A stretch of DNA of 64,000 bases from an uncultured Bdellovibrionales bacterium. Lineage in GTDB: Bacteria; Bdellovibrionota; Bdellovibrionia; Bdellovibrionales; UBA1609. How positions within the stretch are numbered: the first letter of the stretch is position 1; each line of letters opens with the position of its first letter. A program made the position numbers and the translations under genes. Location of the stretch: positions 1-64,000 of the forward strand of contig CAILEP010000018.1 of NCBI GenBank assembly GCA_903833275.1, written 5' to 3'. Below, one piece after another: positions 32,919 through 41,973 of this stretch. The notes below the pieces were generated by a model that worked only from the letters and a program-made list of their open reading frames with translations, ran no database searches and had not been told where the DNA came from.

Positions 32919-33866
32919 TCAATACTCGGCCGAAAAGCCGCCAGTGATCGTAGAGCCAGAGAAGTCGAACTTTTTCGACAGAGCGACATAATCGCGAAAT
33001 TCGATGGCAATGCTAAAGCGGTTGATGCCGTATTCGCGGCTTAGATCAAGAAACGAGCGCGCATCATGGCCAATCGGGATTGTGACTCCGCCTGACACAT
33101 GTGCAGCAGGAGCAGCGCCGAAGGCGGCCCCCAATTTATTAACATTGTCGTTTCTCGATTCGGCGAACAAAAACGCATCAACCCCGGCTTCGCCGTACGG
33201 GATGACCCACTGATGTTTTAAGTACTCGAGATGATAAATGACCCCCGCATTACACGGTAAAACAAAAAGCGTAAACCTTTCGGGTGGGCCGCGGGGCTCG
33301 GCTGCTTGCGCGTACGCGTTTACGAATGCCCCCGAGCCTTGGGCCACATAAAGCCCAGTGCCAAATTTGTAACCGAATCGGCCAAATTTTTTAAAGATGT
33401 CAGTTTCGATATCGTAAAGAATCAGCGGGATATTGTGAGTCGTATAGACCGAATCAAAAGTAATTTCTGGATATTTTGGGTTAGCTAAATTCGACGGAGT
33501 ATACGGCCCTAAACGTATCGCGGCTTCGTGCTTTGAATCAGCCTCGTTCGTTCGGTAGTAATAAATTTTATTTTTGTCGATTAAATAAAGGCCTTTGGCC
33601 GCATTGGGGTGCTCAATGAATCGATTTTGTGGGTAGTCGTGAGCATCAAAGTTTTCGCCTTTTTTCTGAATGTGTGGCACCGGCTCTTTGTTGCTGGTTT
33701 GCACCGGGGCTTCAACTTCGACATCGAGTGGCGAAACTTGGGTCGAAGCCTGCGCGAAAGCAAAATCAGATTGAAGAAAAAATGCCGCCTGAAAAATCGT
33801 AGCCACAAAAAGTATTTTAGCCACTTCAGTTCTCGAGGTTGAAAATTGGCGGGTTTGAGTCTTCAC
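32919..33866 (-). CDS. Secreted predicted beta-barrel protein, unknown function
   Basis: 315 residues beginning with GTG 33866, which overlaps the upstream stop as GTGA, so it is translationally coupled to the CFI-box gene. A signal peptide ends near SDFAFAQA. The mature part starts with a Pro/Gln linker, then has strand-like alternating segments and finishes in an aromatic residue (GGFSAEY), consistent with an outer-membrane barrel. A longer frame back to 34019 is an unlikely extension inside the neighbour. Family not recognised. Confidence 0.6.
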   Translation of the reverse strand: MKTQTRQFSTSRTEVAKILFVATIFQAAFFLQSDFAFAQASTQVSPLDVEVEAPVQTSNKEPVPHIQKKGENFDAHDYPQNRFIEHPNAAKGLYLIDKNKIYYYRTNEADSKHEAAIRLGPYTPSNLANPKYPEITFDSVYTTHNIPLILYDIETDIFKKFGRFGYKFGTGLYVAQGSGAFVNAYAQAAEPRGPPERFTLFVLPCNAGVIYHLEYLKHQWVIPYGEAGVDAFLFAESRNDNVNKLGAAFGAAPAAHVSGGVTIPIGHDARSFLDLSREYGINRFSIAIEFRDYVALSKKFDFSGSTITGGFSAEY

Positions 33867-35326
33867 CACTGGCCTCGCTGATAACGCCGAAGCGAGACGA
33901 TTGAGAAAGCCAAAATTGTAATTAGCATAAGCAATGCGCCGATGGGTGTGTAGTAGAGAGAAAGCCAGGCGAAGCCCCAGACCGGCGTCAGTGCGAATCG
34001 GGCGGCGGCTCGAAGCCAATCGTGGCTGCGAATAATTTTGGCGTAATGCGGGCCGATTTTATAATACTCTTTTGTGAAAATGCGACCGAGCGAGTTGGTG
34101 ATTAAAAACTGATCGCGAAATTTGCGTAACGTAACTACAGCCGGTGCCCAAGCTGAGCCGTAGGCGGCGGTGGCGATAAAACAATTAAAATTATTCGGCA
34201 ATAGGGCTTCAACAGCTGAGGGTGTTGCATAGAAATCACAAGCCGCATCTGCGGCCGCGCCGACAATAGAACCTGCTAAAGTGCCGCCGCACCCAGCCGC
34301 CGCAATTAAGCTTGGGTCGATTAAGAAAAAATTATTTTTAGCAGCATCGAGAATTGAAACATTAAAGAAATAGCCCACGTCGTTGTTGAGGCCCGAGATT
34401 GTCCAATCGCCAGAAGGGGTGCAGTCATTGCCTAGCGGTAAATCGGTCGAGAGGGCGGCGCCATAAGTGGCGCTGCTAAATAAAGCCGCACTACCTGTGC
34501 CATCATCTGGCACGTAAAAAAATCGCGCGGCCGTGTATGTAGCTGGGCAGGAGGGGCCTTGAATGCCGAGACTTTCAATTGCAACTTCGTGATCGCCGGC
34601 GCGGGCGTAAAATTTAAAAATGCCTGAATCAGTACCAGAATTGGGCGAAACGGTTGTCAATAAATCAGGGGCTGGTGAAGTGCTCGTCGGCGGTGCTAAA
34701 ACATAACCGGTAAATTGGGTGACGTTGGTTGCAAATTGAGCGGGCACGGTCGCCTCAATGCTAATGTAAAGCGGGGTCGACTGAGTCGTACTTATGGCGG
34801 TCGAGCTGCAGTACGGTGTGCCGGTGGTGCCCTGAATGGCTTGGCAGAGCTCAAACCATTTTGCTGTTACGGTTGTGGTATTGCCCTTGGTGACGTACTG
34901 ACCCGAGGTGCCAGTGCTGAAACGCGTTTTAACACCTGAAGCATTCGAGTAGCCGAACCCGACATAACCGCTGACGTTTGCGGTTACGGTAAAGGTCACT
35001 GTGAGATATAAATTATCATAGATTCGCTGTTGATTGCACGCGAGCGGGGTTGTCGTCGAGAAAACACAATTGTTGCACATTGTAGAGCCATCGGTGGGGC
35101 ACGAGGTGTCGAGGCCGGCGACGCCGCCATAAATAACCACTCCGAGGGCGGTGTTGGTGTTCGACCAGCTTGAAGCGCCCGAGACCGAAGTAATTGAAAT
35201 AATCGACGCAGCGGTCGAAGAGGGTGAGGGTGTCGGGGTCTGGGCCATAGCCGATAAACTCGTAAGCAAAAATTGCCCGAGCAAAATTGATAAACCTAGA
35301 CTCAATTTGGCGAAAATCCTCACCAA
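33863..35326 (-). CDS. Secreted Thr/Ser-rich protein with CFI-box C-terminal domain
   Basis: 487 residues: signal peptide (LSLGLSILLGQFLLTSLSAMA), a long Ser/Thr/Ala-rich region with strand-forming repeats and paired cysteines (CPTDGSTMCNNC), and a C-terminal CFIATAAYGS motif. That motif is followed by the YY-x(3-4)-P-x(2)-A pattern and a final hydrophobic helix (LSLYYTPIGALLMLITILAF). This is the CFI-box-CTERM type domain, thought to be a sorting or anchoring signal in delta-proteobacteria and relatives. The start is TTG or the adjoining GTG; the site is weak. Function of the ectodomain is unknown. Confidence 0.65.
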   Translation of the reverse strand: MVRIFAKLSLGLSILLGQFLLTSLSAMAQTPTPSPSSTAASIISITSVSGASSWSNTNTALGVVIYGGVAGLDTSCPTDGSTMCNNCVFSTTTPLACNQQRIYDNLYLTVTFTVTANVSGYVGFGYSNASGVKTRFSTGTSGQYVTKGNTTTVTAKWFELCQAIQGTTGTPYCSSTAISTTQSTPLYISIEATVPAQFATNVTQFTGYVLAPPTSTSPAPDLLTTVSPNSGTDSGIFKFYARAGDHEVAIESLGIQGPSCPATYTAARFFYVPDDGTGSAALFSSATYGAALSTDLPLGNDCTPSGDWTISGLNNDVGYFFNVSILDAAKNNFFLIDPSLIAAAGCGGTLAGSIVGAAADAACDFYATPSAVEALLPNNFNCFIATAAYGSAWAPAVVTLRKFRDQFLITNSLGRIFTKEYYKIGPHYAKIIRSHDWLRAAARFALTPVWGFAWLSLYYTPIGALLMLITILAFSIVSLRRYQRGQW

Positions 35327-35354
35327 AATATGAGATCACGAGCCTAGACTAATG

Positions 35355-36359
35355 TCAGCCAAATATTTTTTGAGCAATTTGTAAACCGTTAAGGGCGGCG
35401 CCTTTAAGAATGTTGTCGCCCACGACCCACATAAGCCAGGTGTTTGGGTCGCTCAAATCTTGGTGAACGCGGCCAACATAAACCGGGTCTTGGCCTGAAA
35501 CTTCGCGGGCTGTTGGGTAGTCTTTGCCTTCGCGTTGAGGCACAAAGCGTAACCCAGGTGCGCTTTCAAGAGCCGAGTGCATTTGTGCCCTGGTTACAGG
35601 CTTTTCGAAAGTGACCCAAACGGCTTCGCTATGTGCATTCAGCGTCGGAACGCGGACCGTGAAAGAGCTCACCTTCAGGTTCGGAAGCTCCATAATTTTT
35701 CGAGTTTCATTTATAATTTTCAATTCTTCGCTGCAAAAGCCGCTTTCATCAAAAGAACCAATCTGCGGAATGCAATTAAAGGCGATCTCATGTGCAAAGG
35801 TTTGCGGTTTTGACTTTATCTGACCGGTTTGAATTTGTTCTTTTGTCTGATTGAGAAGTTCTTCGGGCCCCGCTTTGCCGGCCCCACTGACGGATTGGTA
35901 GCTCGCCACGCGCACTTCTTTAAGGCCGAATGAACGCAGGGCTTGAAGCGCGACCACAAGCTGAATAGTTGAGCAGTTGGGGTTGGCGATTATGGTGGGC
36001 CTTGATCTCGGTGGCAGACGATGGGCATTTACTTCGGGAACCACGAGCGGATAGTCGGGGTTCATGCGAAAGGCCGCCGAGTTGTCGATGGCAAACGCAC
36101 CTGACTTCATCGCTTGCGGGGCCCATTCTTTCGAAATGTCGTCACCACTTGAGAAGAAAACAAGATCGAGCCCGTCGAAACAATTCGGCTTTAATGATTC
36201 AACCGACCACTCTTTGCCGCAGGCTTTGATTTTGAGGCCCTCGCTTTTTTCGCTGGCAAAAGGGCGAAGATTTTTGATCGGAAAGCGGTGCTTGCCTAAA
36301 ATCTCCATGAAAACTTCGCCAACCATGCCGGTGGCGCCGACGACTCCAACGTTAAGCAT
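35355..36359 (-). CDS. asd: Aspartate-semialdehyde dehydrogenase
   Basis: A 334-residue Asd of the Lys/Thr/Met and diaminopimelate pathway. The NADP fold VVGATGMVGEVFMEIL starts the protein; the active-site cysteine is in NPNCSTIQLV; and the substrate-binding histidine region is HEIAFNCIPQIG. The ATG overlaps the pssA stop... in the same strand order pssA-asd by one base (TAATG), so expression is coupled. The diaminopimelate product feeds peptidoglycan synthesis. Confidence 0.95.
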   Translation of the reverse strand: MLNVGVVGATGMVGEVFMEILGKHRFPIKNLRPFASEKSEGLKIKACGKEWSVESLKPNCFDGLDLVFFSSGDDISKEWAPQAMKSGAFAIDNSAAFRMNPDYPLVVPEVNAHRLPPRSRPTIIANPNCSTIQLVVALQALRSFGLKEVRVASYQSVSGAGKAGPEELLNQTKEQIQTGQIKSKPQTFAHEIAFNCIPQIGSFDESGFCSEELKIINETRKIMELPNLKVSSFTVRVPTLNAHSEAVWVTFEKPVTRAQMHSALESAPGLRFVPQREGKDYPTAREVSGQDPVYVGRVHQDLSDPNTWLMWVVGDNILKGAALNGLQIAQKIFG

Positions 36360-37225
36360 TACTCGTCACCCAGGTCTTCGTGAAGGTCATCGTCGTCGGG
36401 GCGGTTTTGGGCCAAAATGCGAGGTGGTCGACCGAGGCGAAGGACTCCAAAAATGGCGCCGAGAAGGGCGTAGGCCATAAAGGTAACGAAAAGCATAACT
36501 TCGGGTCGCATGGCGATTGTTGCAATTAAAACAACGCCGAAAACGAGGTAGCGAAAGGGCAAGCGATGTTTGAAGTCGAGATCTTTAAAACTTCGATACG
36601 GGAAGGTGCTGACCATGACGATACCAAGAAGTGAAGTCATCGCGAGTAAAATGTAAGAGCCAGAGGCCGCCCACTTGAGGTCGTTGAAAGCGAGAACAGA
36701 GCTCGCCACAATGCCGGCGGCCATCGGGATTGGCAGCCCCTGAAAGTAAGCTGGGTTCATCACTTGTTTTTGAACATTGAAGCGGGCGAGGCGAAGGGCC
36801 CCACAGGCGACAAAGAAAAAGCTGACGAGCCAACCGATGCGACCAAAAGGTTGCAGAGCCCACAAATAAAGCATTACGCCAGGTGCGATGCCGAAGCTTG
36901 CCAGATCGCAAAGAGAGTCAAATTCGGCGCCGAAGTGGCTCGTAGAATGAGTGAGGCGGGCGACGCGGCCATCGAGTTGATCAAAAACCGCGGCAGCCAC
37001 AATGGCGTAAGAGGCCATTACATAGTCGCCAGCAATCGATTGAATGATGGCGAAAAAGCCGCAGAATAAATTGCCCGTCGTGACCAAGTTTGGCAGCACG
37101 TAAATATTAACGTGAAGGCGATCACGCAATCGGCGCTTGCGAGTATGGTTGCGTGAGCTTGGTTGCAGCGGCGGTTTGCTAATAGATGCTGACACGTTTT
37201 TAGACCCTTCTTCAAAGTCGTACAT
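36359..37225 (-). CDS. pssA: CDP-diacylglycerol-serine O-phosphatidyltransferase
   Basis: About 288 residues, multi-pass membrane enzyme making phosphatidylserine. The CDP-alcohol motif D-G-x2-A-R-x8-G-x3-D-x3-D is exact in DGRVARLTHSTSHFGAEFDSLCD. ATG 37225 (MYDFEEG) fits the family length and follows a G-rich site; the frame extends to 37270 without support. A basic N-terminal stretch (NHTRKRRLRDRL) precedes the first helix. Likely co-transcribed with the dolichol-kinase-like gene and asd. Confidence 0.92.
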   Translation of the reverse strand: MYDFEEGSKNVSASISKPPLQPSSRNHTRKRRLRDRLHVNIYVLPNLVTTGNLFCGFFAIIQSIAGDYVMASYAIVAAAVFDQLDGRVARLTHSTSHFGAEFDSLCDLASFGIAPGVMLYLWALQPFGRIGWLVSFFFVACGALRLARFNVQKQVMNPAYFQGLPIPMAAGIVASSVLAFNDLKWAASGSYILLAMTSLLGIVMVSTFPYRSFKDLDFKHRLPFRYLVFGVVLIATIAMRPEVMLFVTFMAYALLGAIFGVLRLGRPPRILAQNRPDDDDLHEDLGDE

Positions 37226-37227
37226 TT

Positions 37228-37866
37228 TTAAAAGCCCCCAAATAGATAGAAAATCACCCACAAGAGGCATGAGCTCACTACCGGCATAATAAAATTATCG
37301 TCGAGCCGACCAATGGGGGCGGCTTCGGCGAGTGCTCCTGATATCCCAGCGAGAATGCTGACAATCATTATTCGATCGGCCATCAAATTGTGAGCAAAAA
37401 AGTAGGCCGCTGAAACAATTGCACAGTCGAAAAACGCTGCCACTGAACCTTGAAGGCTTTTTCGGCCCCAAAGTTTATCCTTACCAAAGCGAATGCCAAA
37501 GTAGCTTGCTATTGGATCGGCCGTGGCTAGAAAAAGTAAAGAAAGCATGGCCACATTTTTCGGAAAGAACGCGACGATGGTCAGGGCGCCGAGAAATAGA
37601 TAAGTGGTGCCGGTTAGCCCCTGCTTTTCATTCTCGCGCATGATGGATTTAAACATTCGAACCAGTCGCTGGTTGAAGCGCGGAGACCGACTTCGCCAAA
37701 GTTCGACGGCGATGCTTAGGCTGCAAAAAAGCGTCAATAGTTGAAGAGCCAGGGGGCGCGACATATTGTGGTACAAAATGGCGACAAAGATGACGCCCAA
37801 AAAATGCCAAATCTTGCGGGTAAGGTGTATATCGCTTCTGGGTTTCAGTTGTGGCATTGAATTCAT
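37228..37866 (-). CDS. Dolichol/phytol kinase-like membrane protein (SEC59/DGK1/VTE5 family)
   Basis: A 212-residue multi-pass protein. TRKIWHFLGV at the start, the central ATADPIASYFGIRFGKDKLWG and RKSLQGSVAAF match the CTP-dependent lipid kinase/cytidylyltransferase-like family. The partner pssA, which uses a CDP-activated lipid, is 2 bases downstream, suggesting a role in phospholipid metabolism. Substrate in bacteria is not established. Confidence 0.8.
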   Translation of the reverse strand: MNSMPQLKPRSDIHLTRKIWHFLGVIFVAILYHNMSRPLALQLLTLFCSLSIAVELWRSRSPRFNQRLVRMFKSIMRENEKQGLTGTTYLFLGALTIVAFFPKNVAMLSLLFLATADPIASYFGIRFGKDKLWGRKSLQGSVAAFFDCAIVSAAYFFAHNLMADRIMIVSILAGISGALAEAAPIGRLDDNFIMPVVSSCLLWVIFYLFGGF

Positions 37867-38105
37867 AAGGGCGGCAGCTTATAGGACAATTTTCGGCCTT
37901 TCAATCGTCTCTGACATAACGAGTTAAGTGTCTGTAATTACGAAGAATTTTCATTTATCAAAAACCCCTGTCAAGTAACTAGCCTAGCTCGCGGCGTCAT
38001 GTTTTTAGTGCCGCCAAGAGAGCACAAAAGCCTTTAAATTTCAAATAGTTACATACCCGCCAATGGCCTTGGTGTTGCAATGTCTATCTGTTAGAGAGGA
38101 TCTCT
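37867..38105. other. 239-bp intergenic region between divergent genes
   Basis: Separates the lipid operon from a secreted-protein gene. GAGAGG lies before ATG 38106 as a ribosome-binding site. No strong -35/-10 pair, RNA structure or small open frame stands out. Confidence 0.5.
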
Positions 38106-38978
38106 ATGAGCAAGGGTATTCTAAATTTAGCTCGCTTCGTACACTCCGTCATTTTCGGCGTTATTGGCGGGCTTTGCCTTTGCAGCACGCTTCAGTCAGA
38201 GGCTTATGCGCAACCTTACTCTCAGGCTATGGATCAAGACACCGAGCTATCGCACCCGGGCTACATCGATGATGTTCGCGAAGAGCGTGCTGACCCAAGC
38301 CGCGAAGTTATCATCATGCCGCTGCCTGAAACTCGTGCCCCCCTTTTTATGGACCGCCTGGTGCCAGAGAAGCTGAGCAAGTCTTTCGTTCAAGAATTTC
38401 GCAACCGATTTGGTTACACAGAATACGAACAGATTGAGGTTGAGTCGAATCGCTTTACTGATGTTGGGGAGAGCGAGGGGCGATTGACTCCGGTCAATGA
38501 ATACATCGCTAAACAAGAGGCTTTCGGCCGTTACATGATGGCAAAACTTGCGGACTATCATGTGAACTATTATTTGAAAAACAATAAGAACACTCGAACA
38601 ATTTATGAAGTGAAGCAAAAACTGAGCAACATCGAAGTGAAGGATAAGTCGGGATACAAATACAAAATGTCGTACGATATCGCCAGCAATCGGCTCGCCC
38701 TCGTGATGGAAAAAGACAAAGAAGTTTTTCACCGATCGATCGACACGAGTCTGGGTGGTTCTCGCATAACTTCGCTGCGTTTGGGTTATGATGTTTCTAA
38801 AACGGTGACGATCAAATCAGATTACGGCATCGAAAACGAAGCCTTTACGGTGCAGGGGCGAAAAGCACTGACGTCGTCCTTGGCAACGACGCTCACCGGG
38901 CAATCATTTCTTAAAGACCAAAGTGTGGATGTGCCGAAGCAAGAGAGGGTTTTAGTCGGTCTTTCTTGGAATGATTAG
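38106..38978 (+). CDS. Secreted protein of unknown function
   Basis: 290 residues with a clear signal peptide (VHSVIFGVIGGLCLCSTLQSEAYA, cleavage after AYA). The mature protein has a charged helical part around residues 100-160 and then an alternating-strand part ending GLSWND, which could be a small barrel or beta-sandwich. No recognised family motif. GAGAGG is 7 bases upstream of the ATG. The following gene is also an envelope protein but seems to have its own promoter. Confidence 0.6.
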   Translation: MSKGILNLARFVHSVIFGVIGGLCLCSTLQSEAYAQPYSQAMDQDTELSHPGYIDDVREERADPSREVIIMPLPETRAPLFMDRLVPEKLSKSFVQEFRNRFGYTEYEQIEVESNRFTDVGESEGRLTPVNEYIAKQEAFGRYMMAKLADYHVNYYLKNNKNTRTIYEVKQKLSNIEVKDKSGYKYKMSYDIASNRLALVMEKDKEVFHRSIDTSLGGSRITSLRLGYDVSKTVTIKSDYGIENEAFTVQGRKALTSSLATTLTGQSFLKDQSVDVPKQERVLVGLSWND

Positions 38979-39002
38979 TGAGTGACCCGGGCCTTTGTGC
39001 TG

Positions 39003-39030
39003 TCAAGACATTGGCGGCCCCGGCCGATAA
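39003..39030 (+). promoter_or_regulatory. Candidate sigma28 (FliA-type) promoter
   Basis: TCAAG (39003-39007) and the exact sigma28 -10 GCCGATAA (39023-39030) are separated by 15 bases, one more than usual. The -10 ends 6 bases before ATG 39037 and no Shine-Dalgarno exists, so the transcript would be leaderless. The -10 match is exact; the spacing is imperfect. Confidence 0.35.
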
Positions 39031-39036
39031 ACCTTC

Positions 39037-39630
39037 ATGAACTTTCTCGAGCTAAAATTAATTCGCCGCCTCGCCACCGGCATCGTTTCTTTCACCAGTT
39101 TTTTGGTGTTGGTACTGGGCTTTTGGCTGTGGGGTACAGTGACGGCGGCGCCTGATCGCGTGTCGCTTCATCAACTTTCTCTAAGCAGCAGCACTGACCT
39201 TTCGTCTGTAAGTGGGGACCTTAAGCGCTCGCCGAGCTCGATTCAGTCGGTTAGTCTCGTGGCTCCAAGTTCAGCCGGCATTCTGAATCGGGCTTCGACT
39301 GATGAAAGCTTACGCGTGAACTCAAAAATTGAAACATTAACATTGGATTGCCTGAAAGACGGCGAGCGTTTGAAGAAAACGAGCGGGGCGAGGCAGGTCC
39401 GATTGAAGACCGGCCTATGTCTTGGGCAGAAGGCCGTTCTTGAGAAGAGCAATATCTTTAATCGTGCGAATGGCTTCGAGGCCACGCTTTTTCAGCTCGA
39501 ACAGGGTGGTTTTTCTTCGGATTACATCAACCTGGTCGATGGCGAAAATCAAATTATTATGCAAGTTAAAGATGCCAAGGGTCGCACGGTTTCGGCCGAA
39601 GTGACTATTTCGCGCCAGTCAAAATTTTAG
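39037..39630 (+). CDS. Membrane-anchored protein of unknown function
   Basis: 197 residues. One N-terminal helix (TGIVSFTSFLVLVLGFWLWGTV) precedes a Ser-rich linker and a compact C-terminal beta-type domain with two cysteines (LDCLKDG; TGLCLGQ). The end (YINLVDGENQIIMQVKDAKGRT) looks like a bacterial Ig-like or Big fold. No family was recognised. It may be under a flagellar-type sigma factor. The end overlaps the convergent gene by 26 bases. Confidence 0.55.
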   Translation: MNFLELKLIRRLATGIVSFTSFLVLVLGFWLWGTVTAAPDRVSLHQLSLSSSTDLSSVSGDLKRSPSSIQSVSLVAPSSAGILNRASTDESLRVNSKIETLTLDCLKDGERLKKTSGARQVRLKTGLCLGQKAVLEKSNIFNRANGFEATLFQLEQGGFSSDYINLVDGENQIIMQVKDAKGRTVSAEVTISRQSKF

Positions 39631-40192
39631 TCGCGATTTCGGACGGCGAAGCCGGTGGCTTCAAAGAAGAGCGCATGCGCAGCTCATTTTTCACATCGCT
39701 GCCAACAACAATTTTGGCATCACGAATTTTTTCAAAGATTGATTTTATACCAGCATTTGTTTGAGCATCGGGCTTCAACTCGCTCATCATATTTTCAAGA
39801 ATAATAAAGCATGTGGCTTTTAGATCAGGTGCGGTGCTCTTGAGTTTAATTTTCGAGACCGCCTCGTCGGTGATTTCGCGCGCGATTTCTTCGAAGGCAT
39901 CTAGATTTTTAAGTGGGCCGCGAACGGTGGGCATTAATTGAGAAACCATATTATCGCGGTCGGGGCGAGAAAGAATTAAAAGCAAGGCATCTTTGAGACG
40001 TTTTTTCGCGGTGTCGGCGTCGTCATTGCCTTCTTTCTCCGCCTTTTGCACCCGGGCTTTTACCTCATTCAACATCTCGTCATAAGACTTCATTTGAAGT
40101 TTTGAATAGAGGTAATCAGCGCCAAAAAGTAACGGTGTGGCCGTGCAAAACAGAACGATTAAAAAGAGCTTAGACAGTGATCTGATTTTCAT
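39605..40192 (-). CDS. Exported helical protein of unknown function
   Basis: 195 residues from ATG 40192; the frame continues to 40453 but that stretch is antisense to the DsbA-like gene. A signal peptide (LFLIVLFCTATPLLFGA) is followed by a Lys/Glu-rich helix region (MLNEVKARVQKAEKEGNDDADT) and predicted helices to the end. No conserved catalytic residues or known domain noticed. Convergent 26-base overlap with the preceding gene. Confidence 0.6.
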   Translation of the reverse strand: MKIRSLSKLFLIVLFCTATPLLFGADYLYSKLQMKSYDEMLNEVKARVQKAEKEGNDDADTAKKRLKDALLLILSRPDRDNMVSQLMPTVRGPLKNLDAFEEIAREITDEAVSKIKLKSTAPDLKATCFIILENMMSELKPDAQTNAGIKSIFEKIRDAKIVVGSDVKNELRMRSSLKPPASPSEIATKILTGAK

Positions 40193-40234
40193 GTCAATAT
40201 AGTCAGTCTCACGCAATCTAAAAAGGAGTGCAAC

Positions 40235-41137
40235 TTGAAAATACTCAACTATTTCAAATATGTCGGTGCCGCATTCGGCGCTTTCGTCATTTTGGGCCTT
40301 TCGGCGTGTTCGCCGTCGCCCGCGCAGTTGAAAAAAACTTTGCAAGAACACCCCGATATACTCCAGGCCGCTATAGAAGCAGACCCGAAAGGTTTTTTTG
40401 ATACCATCCAGAAAGCTCAGGCTAAAGCTCGTGAGCAGTCGATGGCCCAGCAAATGGACGACGAGTACAAGCGCATGGCTGATGAGTTGAAGAGCCCCAA
40501 AGAGGTCGTGGTCGCTAGCGATCGCGCGATTCTGGGTTCAGCGACCGCAGCAGTTACAATAGTTGAATGGGCTGACTTCAATTGCGGGCACTGCCTACAT
40601 GCTCAAGAGACTATGGCGAAGCTGGCTAAAGACTACGACGGTAAGATTCGGGTGCTTTACAAGCACTTGCCAATTTTAGCCAAAGAGAGCCGTACAGCTG
40701 CGGAGTATATGGAGGCCATTGCTCAGCAAGACAAAGAAAAAGCCATTCAGTTTCACGATTTATTATTTCAAAAACAGCGTGAATTTCAGACCGGTGGCGA
40801 AGAGTTCTTGAAAAAGCTAACCAAAGAGTTGGGTGCTAACCTTTCTAAAGTTGAAAAATATCGAAAAAGTTCTGCGGTGAAATCTCGTATCGATGGCGAT
40901 ATCGCTGAAGCAAAAAAATTTGAGTTCACTGGCACGCCCGGCTTTATGGTGAATGGCGCAGCGGTGCATGGCGCTTACCCCTATGAGTTTTTCAAAAAAG
41001 TGATAGATGGTATTTTGGCTGGCGGGGCGTCAAGCGCTGCGCCGGTGGCACCAGCGGTTGCTCCAGCGGTCGACAAAGGTTCAGAGAAAAAGCCTGAGGC
41101 AAAACCGGCGGCTGAAGCCGCGAAGCCAGGCGCTTAA
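40235..41137 (+). CDS. DsbA/thioredoxin-fold lipoprotein
   Basis: 300 residues starting with TTG after AAAGGAG. A lipobox (VILGLSAC) predicts a lipid-anchored periplasmic protein. A helical segment (60-95) precedes the DsbA-like domain: EWADFNCGHCLHA holds the CxxC pair (CGHC) and the cis-proline region is FTGTPGFMVNG. This matches thiol-disulfide oxidoreductases of the DsbA/BdbD/frnE type. The C-terminal tail is Ala/Pro/Lys-rich and low in complexity. Role: oxidation or isomerisation of exported proteins. Confidence 0.88.
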   Translation: MKILNYFKYVGAAFGAFVILGLSACSPSPAQLKKTLQEHPDILQAAIEADPKGFFDTIQKAQAKAREQSMAQQMDDEYKRMADELKSPKEVVVASDRAILGSATAAVTIVEWADFNCGHCLHAQETMAKLAKDYDGKIRVLYKHLPILAKESRTAAEYMEAIAQQDKEKAIQFHDLLFQKQREFQTGGEEFLKKLTKELGANLSKVEKYRKSSAVKSRIDGDIAEAKKFEFTGTPGFMVNGAAVHGAYPYEFFKKVIDGILAGGASSAAPVAPAVAPAVDKGSEKKPEAKPAAEAAKPGA

Positions 41138-41151
41138 GTTCGCGCTTTGGT

Positions 41152-41892
41152 CTATAACTCGATTGTGAGTAGCGAACGGCCGTCGAGCTCGGCGCCAACC
41201 GCAGTTAGCCTCACTGGGTAGGCCGAGATTTGGACCCCGGCGGCTTGGGCTTCACGAAGAAGTCGAGCATATTCGGGGTCGATGTCTTCAGCTGGCGCAA
41301 AATCTAAACAATCTGAGCGTTGAACCACAAATAAAATTTCGGTGGTGGTGTTGGGTTCTAATTGCAGCCTCATCAAATCTCGCAAATGTTTTTGCCCGCG
41401 CGTGGTTTCAGAGTCCGGAAACAGCGCCGTACAGCTCGACTTTTTGTTTTGAGATCGGGCCAACGTCACGCTTTTAACTTCGACAAAGTGGGCGTGCCCG
41501 GTCTTTTTGTTTTCGAGACGCAGATCAAGTCGAGATTCGTCGCTAATTTTCACTTCGCGCGCACCGTCAGTGTATGGGGCCCAGTGTGAAATCAGCTTAT
41601 CGGCGAAGGCCTGCCAGGCAAATTCGTTGGCGCGGTGGGTGTTTACTCCAACCCAAACATTGTTAACCTGCACTTGTTCGAGGGTGTAGGCCAGTTTTCG
41701 TTTTGGGTCGTTGCTCTTAAGAATTCGGCAGGGGAGTGGCGTTTTGGTGCCCGCATCGCAAACCCCGCGCAGGCTGCCGGTATTGGGCACGTGCGCCACC
41801 ACTGTTTCGCCGGAGGCTAAGCGCACGTCGGCGAAGAAGCGCTTATACCTTTTTAGAAACTGAGCCTCGATGAGGGGGGCGGGGTAGGTCAT
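41152..41892 (-). CDS. sfsA: Sugar fermentation stimulation protein homolog SfsA
   Basis: A 246-residue SfsA with the usual markers: KRYKRFFADVRLASGE, HVPNTGSLRGVC, the nuclease-like HFVEVKSVTLA and FPDSETTRGQKHLRDL, which contains ligands of a PD-(D/E)XK-like fold. SfsA binds DNA nonspecifically and its molecular role is unclear. AGAGGT precedes the ATG. Convergent with the DsbA-like gene and divergent from lipA. Confidence 0.95.
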   Translation of the reverse strand: MTYPAPLIEAQFLKRYKRFFADVRLASGETVVAHVPNTGSLRGVCDAGTKTPLPCRILKSNDPKRKLAYTLEQVQVNNVWVGVNTHRANEFAWQAFADKLISHWAPYTDGAREVKISDESRLDLRLENKKTGHAHFVEVKSVTLARSQNKKSSCTALFPDSETTRGQKHLRDLMRLQLEPNTTTEILFVVQRSDCLDFAPAEDIDPEYARLLREAQAAGVQISAYPVRLTAVGAELDGRSLLTIEL

Positions 41893-41973
41893 TTTACCTC
41901 TGAATGTTTAGTGCGGGGCGCAATCATAGACAATTTTTCTACTGGTGCATACAACACCAGCAACTAAATAGGC

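Noticed and set aside
33867-34019. N-terminal extension of the barrel protein at 32919
   Set aside because: The GTG at 33866 overlaps the previous stop and directly precedes a signal peptide; the extension would lie inside the CFI-box gene and bury the signal.
40193-40453. N-terminal extension of the exported helical protein at 39605
   Set aside because: The extra 87 codons are antisense to the DsbA-like lipoprotein, whereas ATG 40192 starts directly at a signal peptide.
41942-41960. CTGGTG-N7-CACCAG inverted repeat upstream of lipA as a PdhR-like operator
   Set aside because: Does not match the PdhR consensus and there is no second copy; mentioned only with the lipA promoter element.
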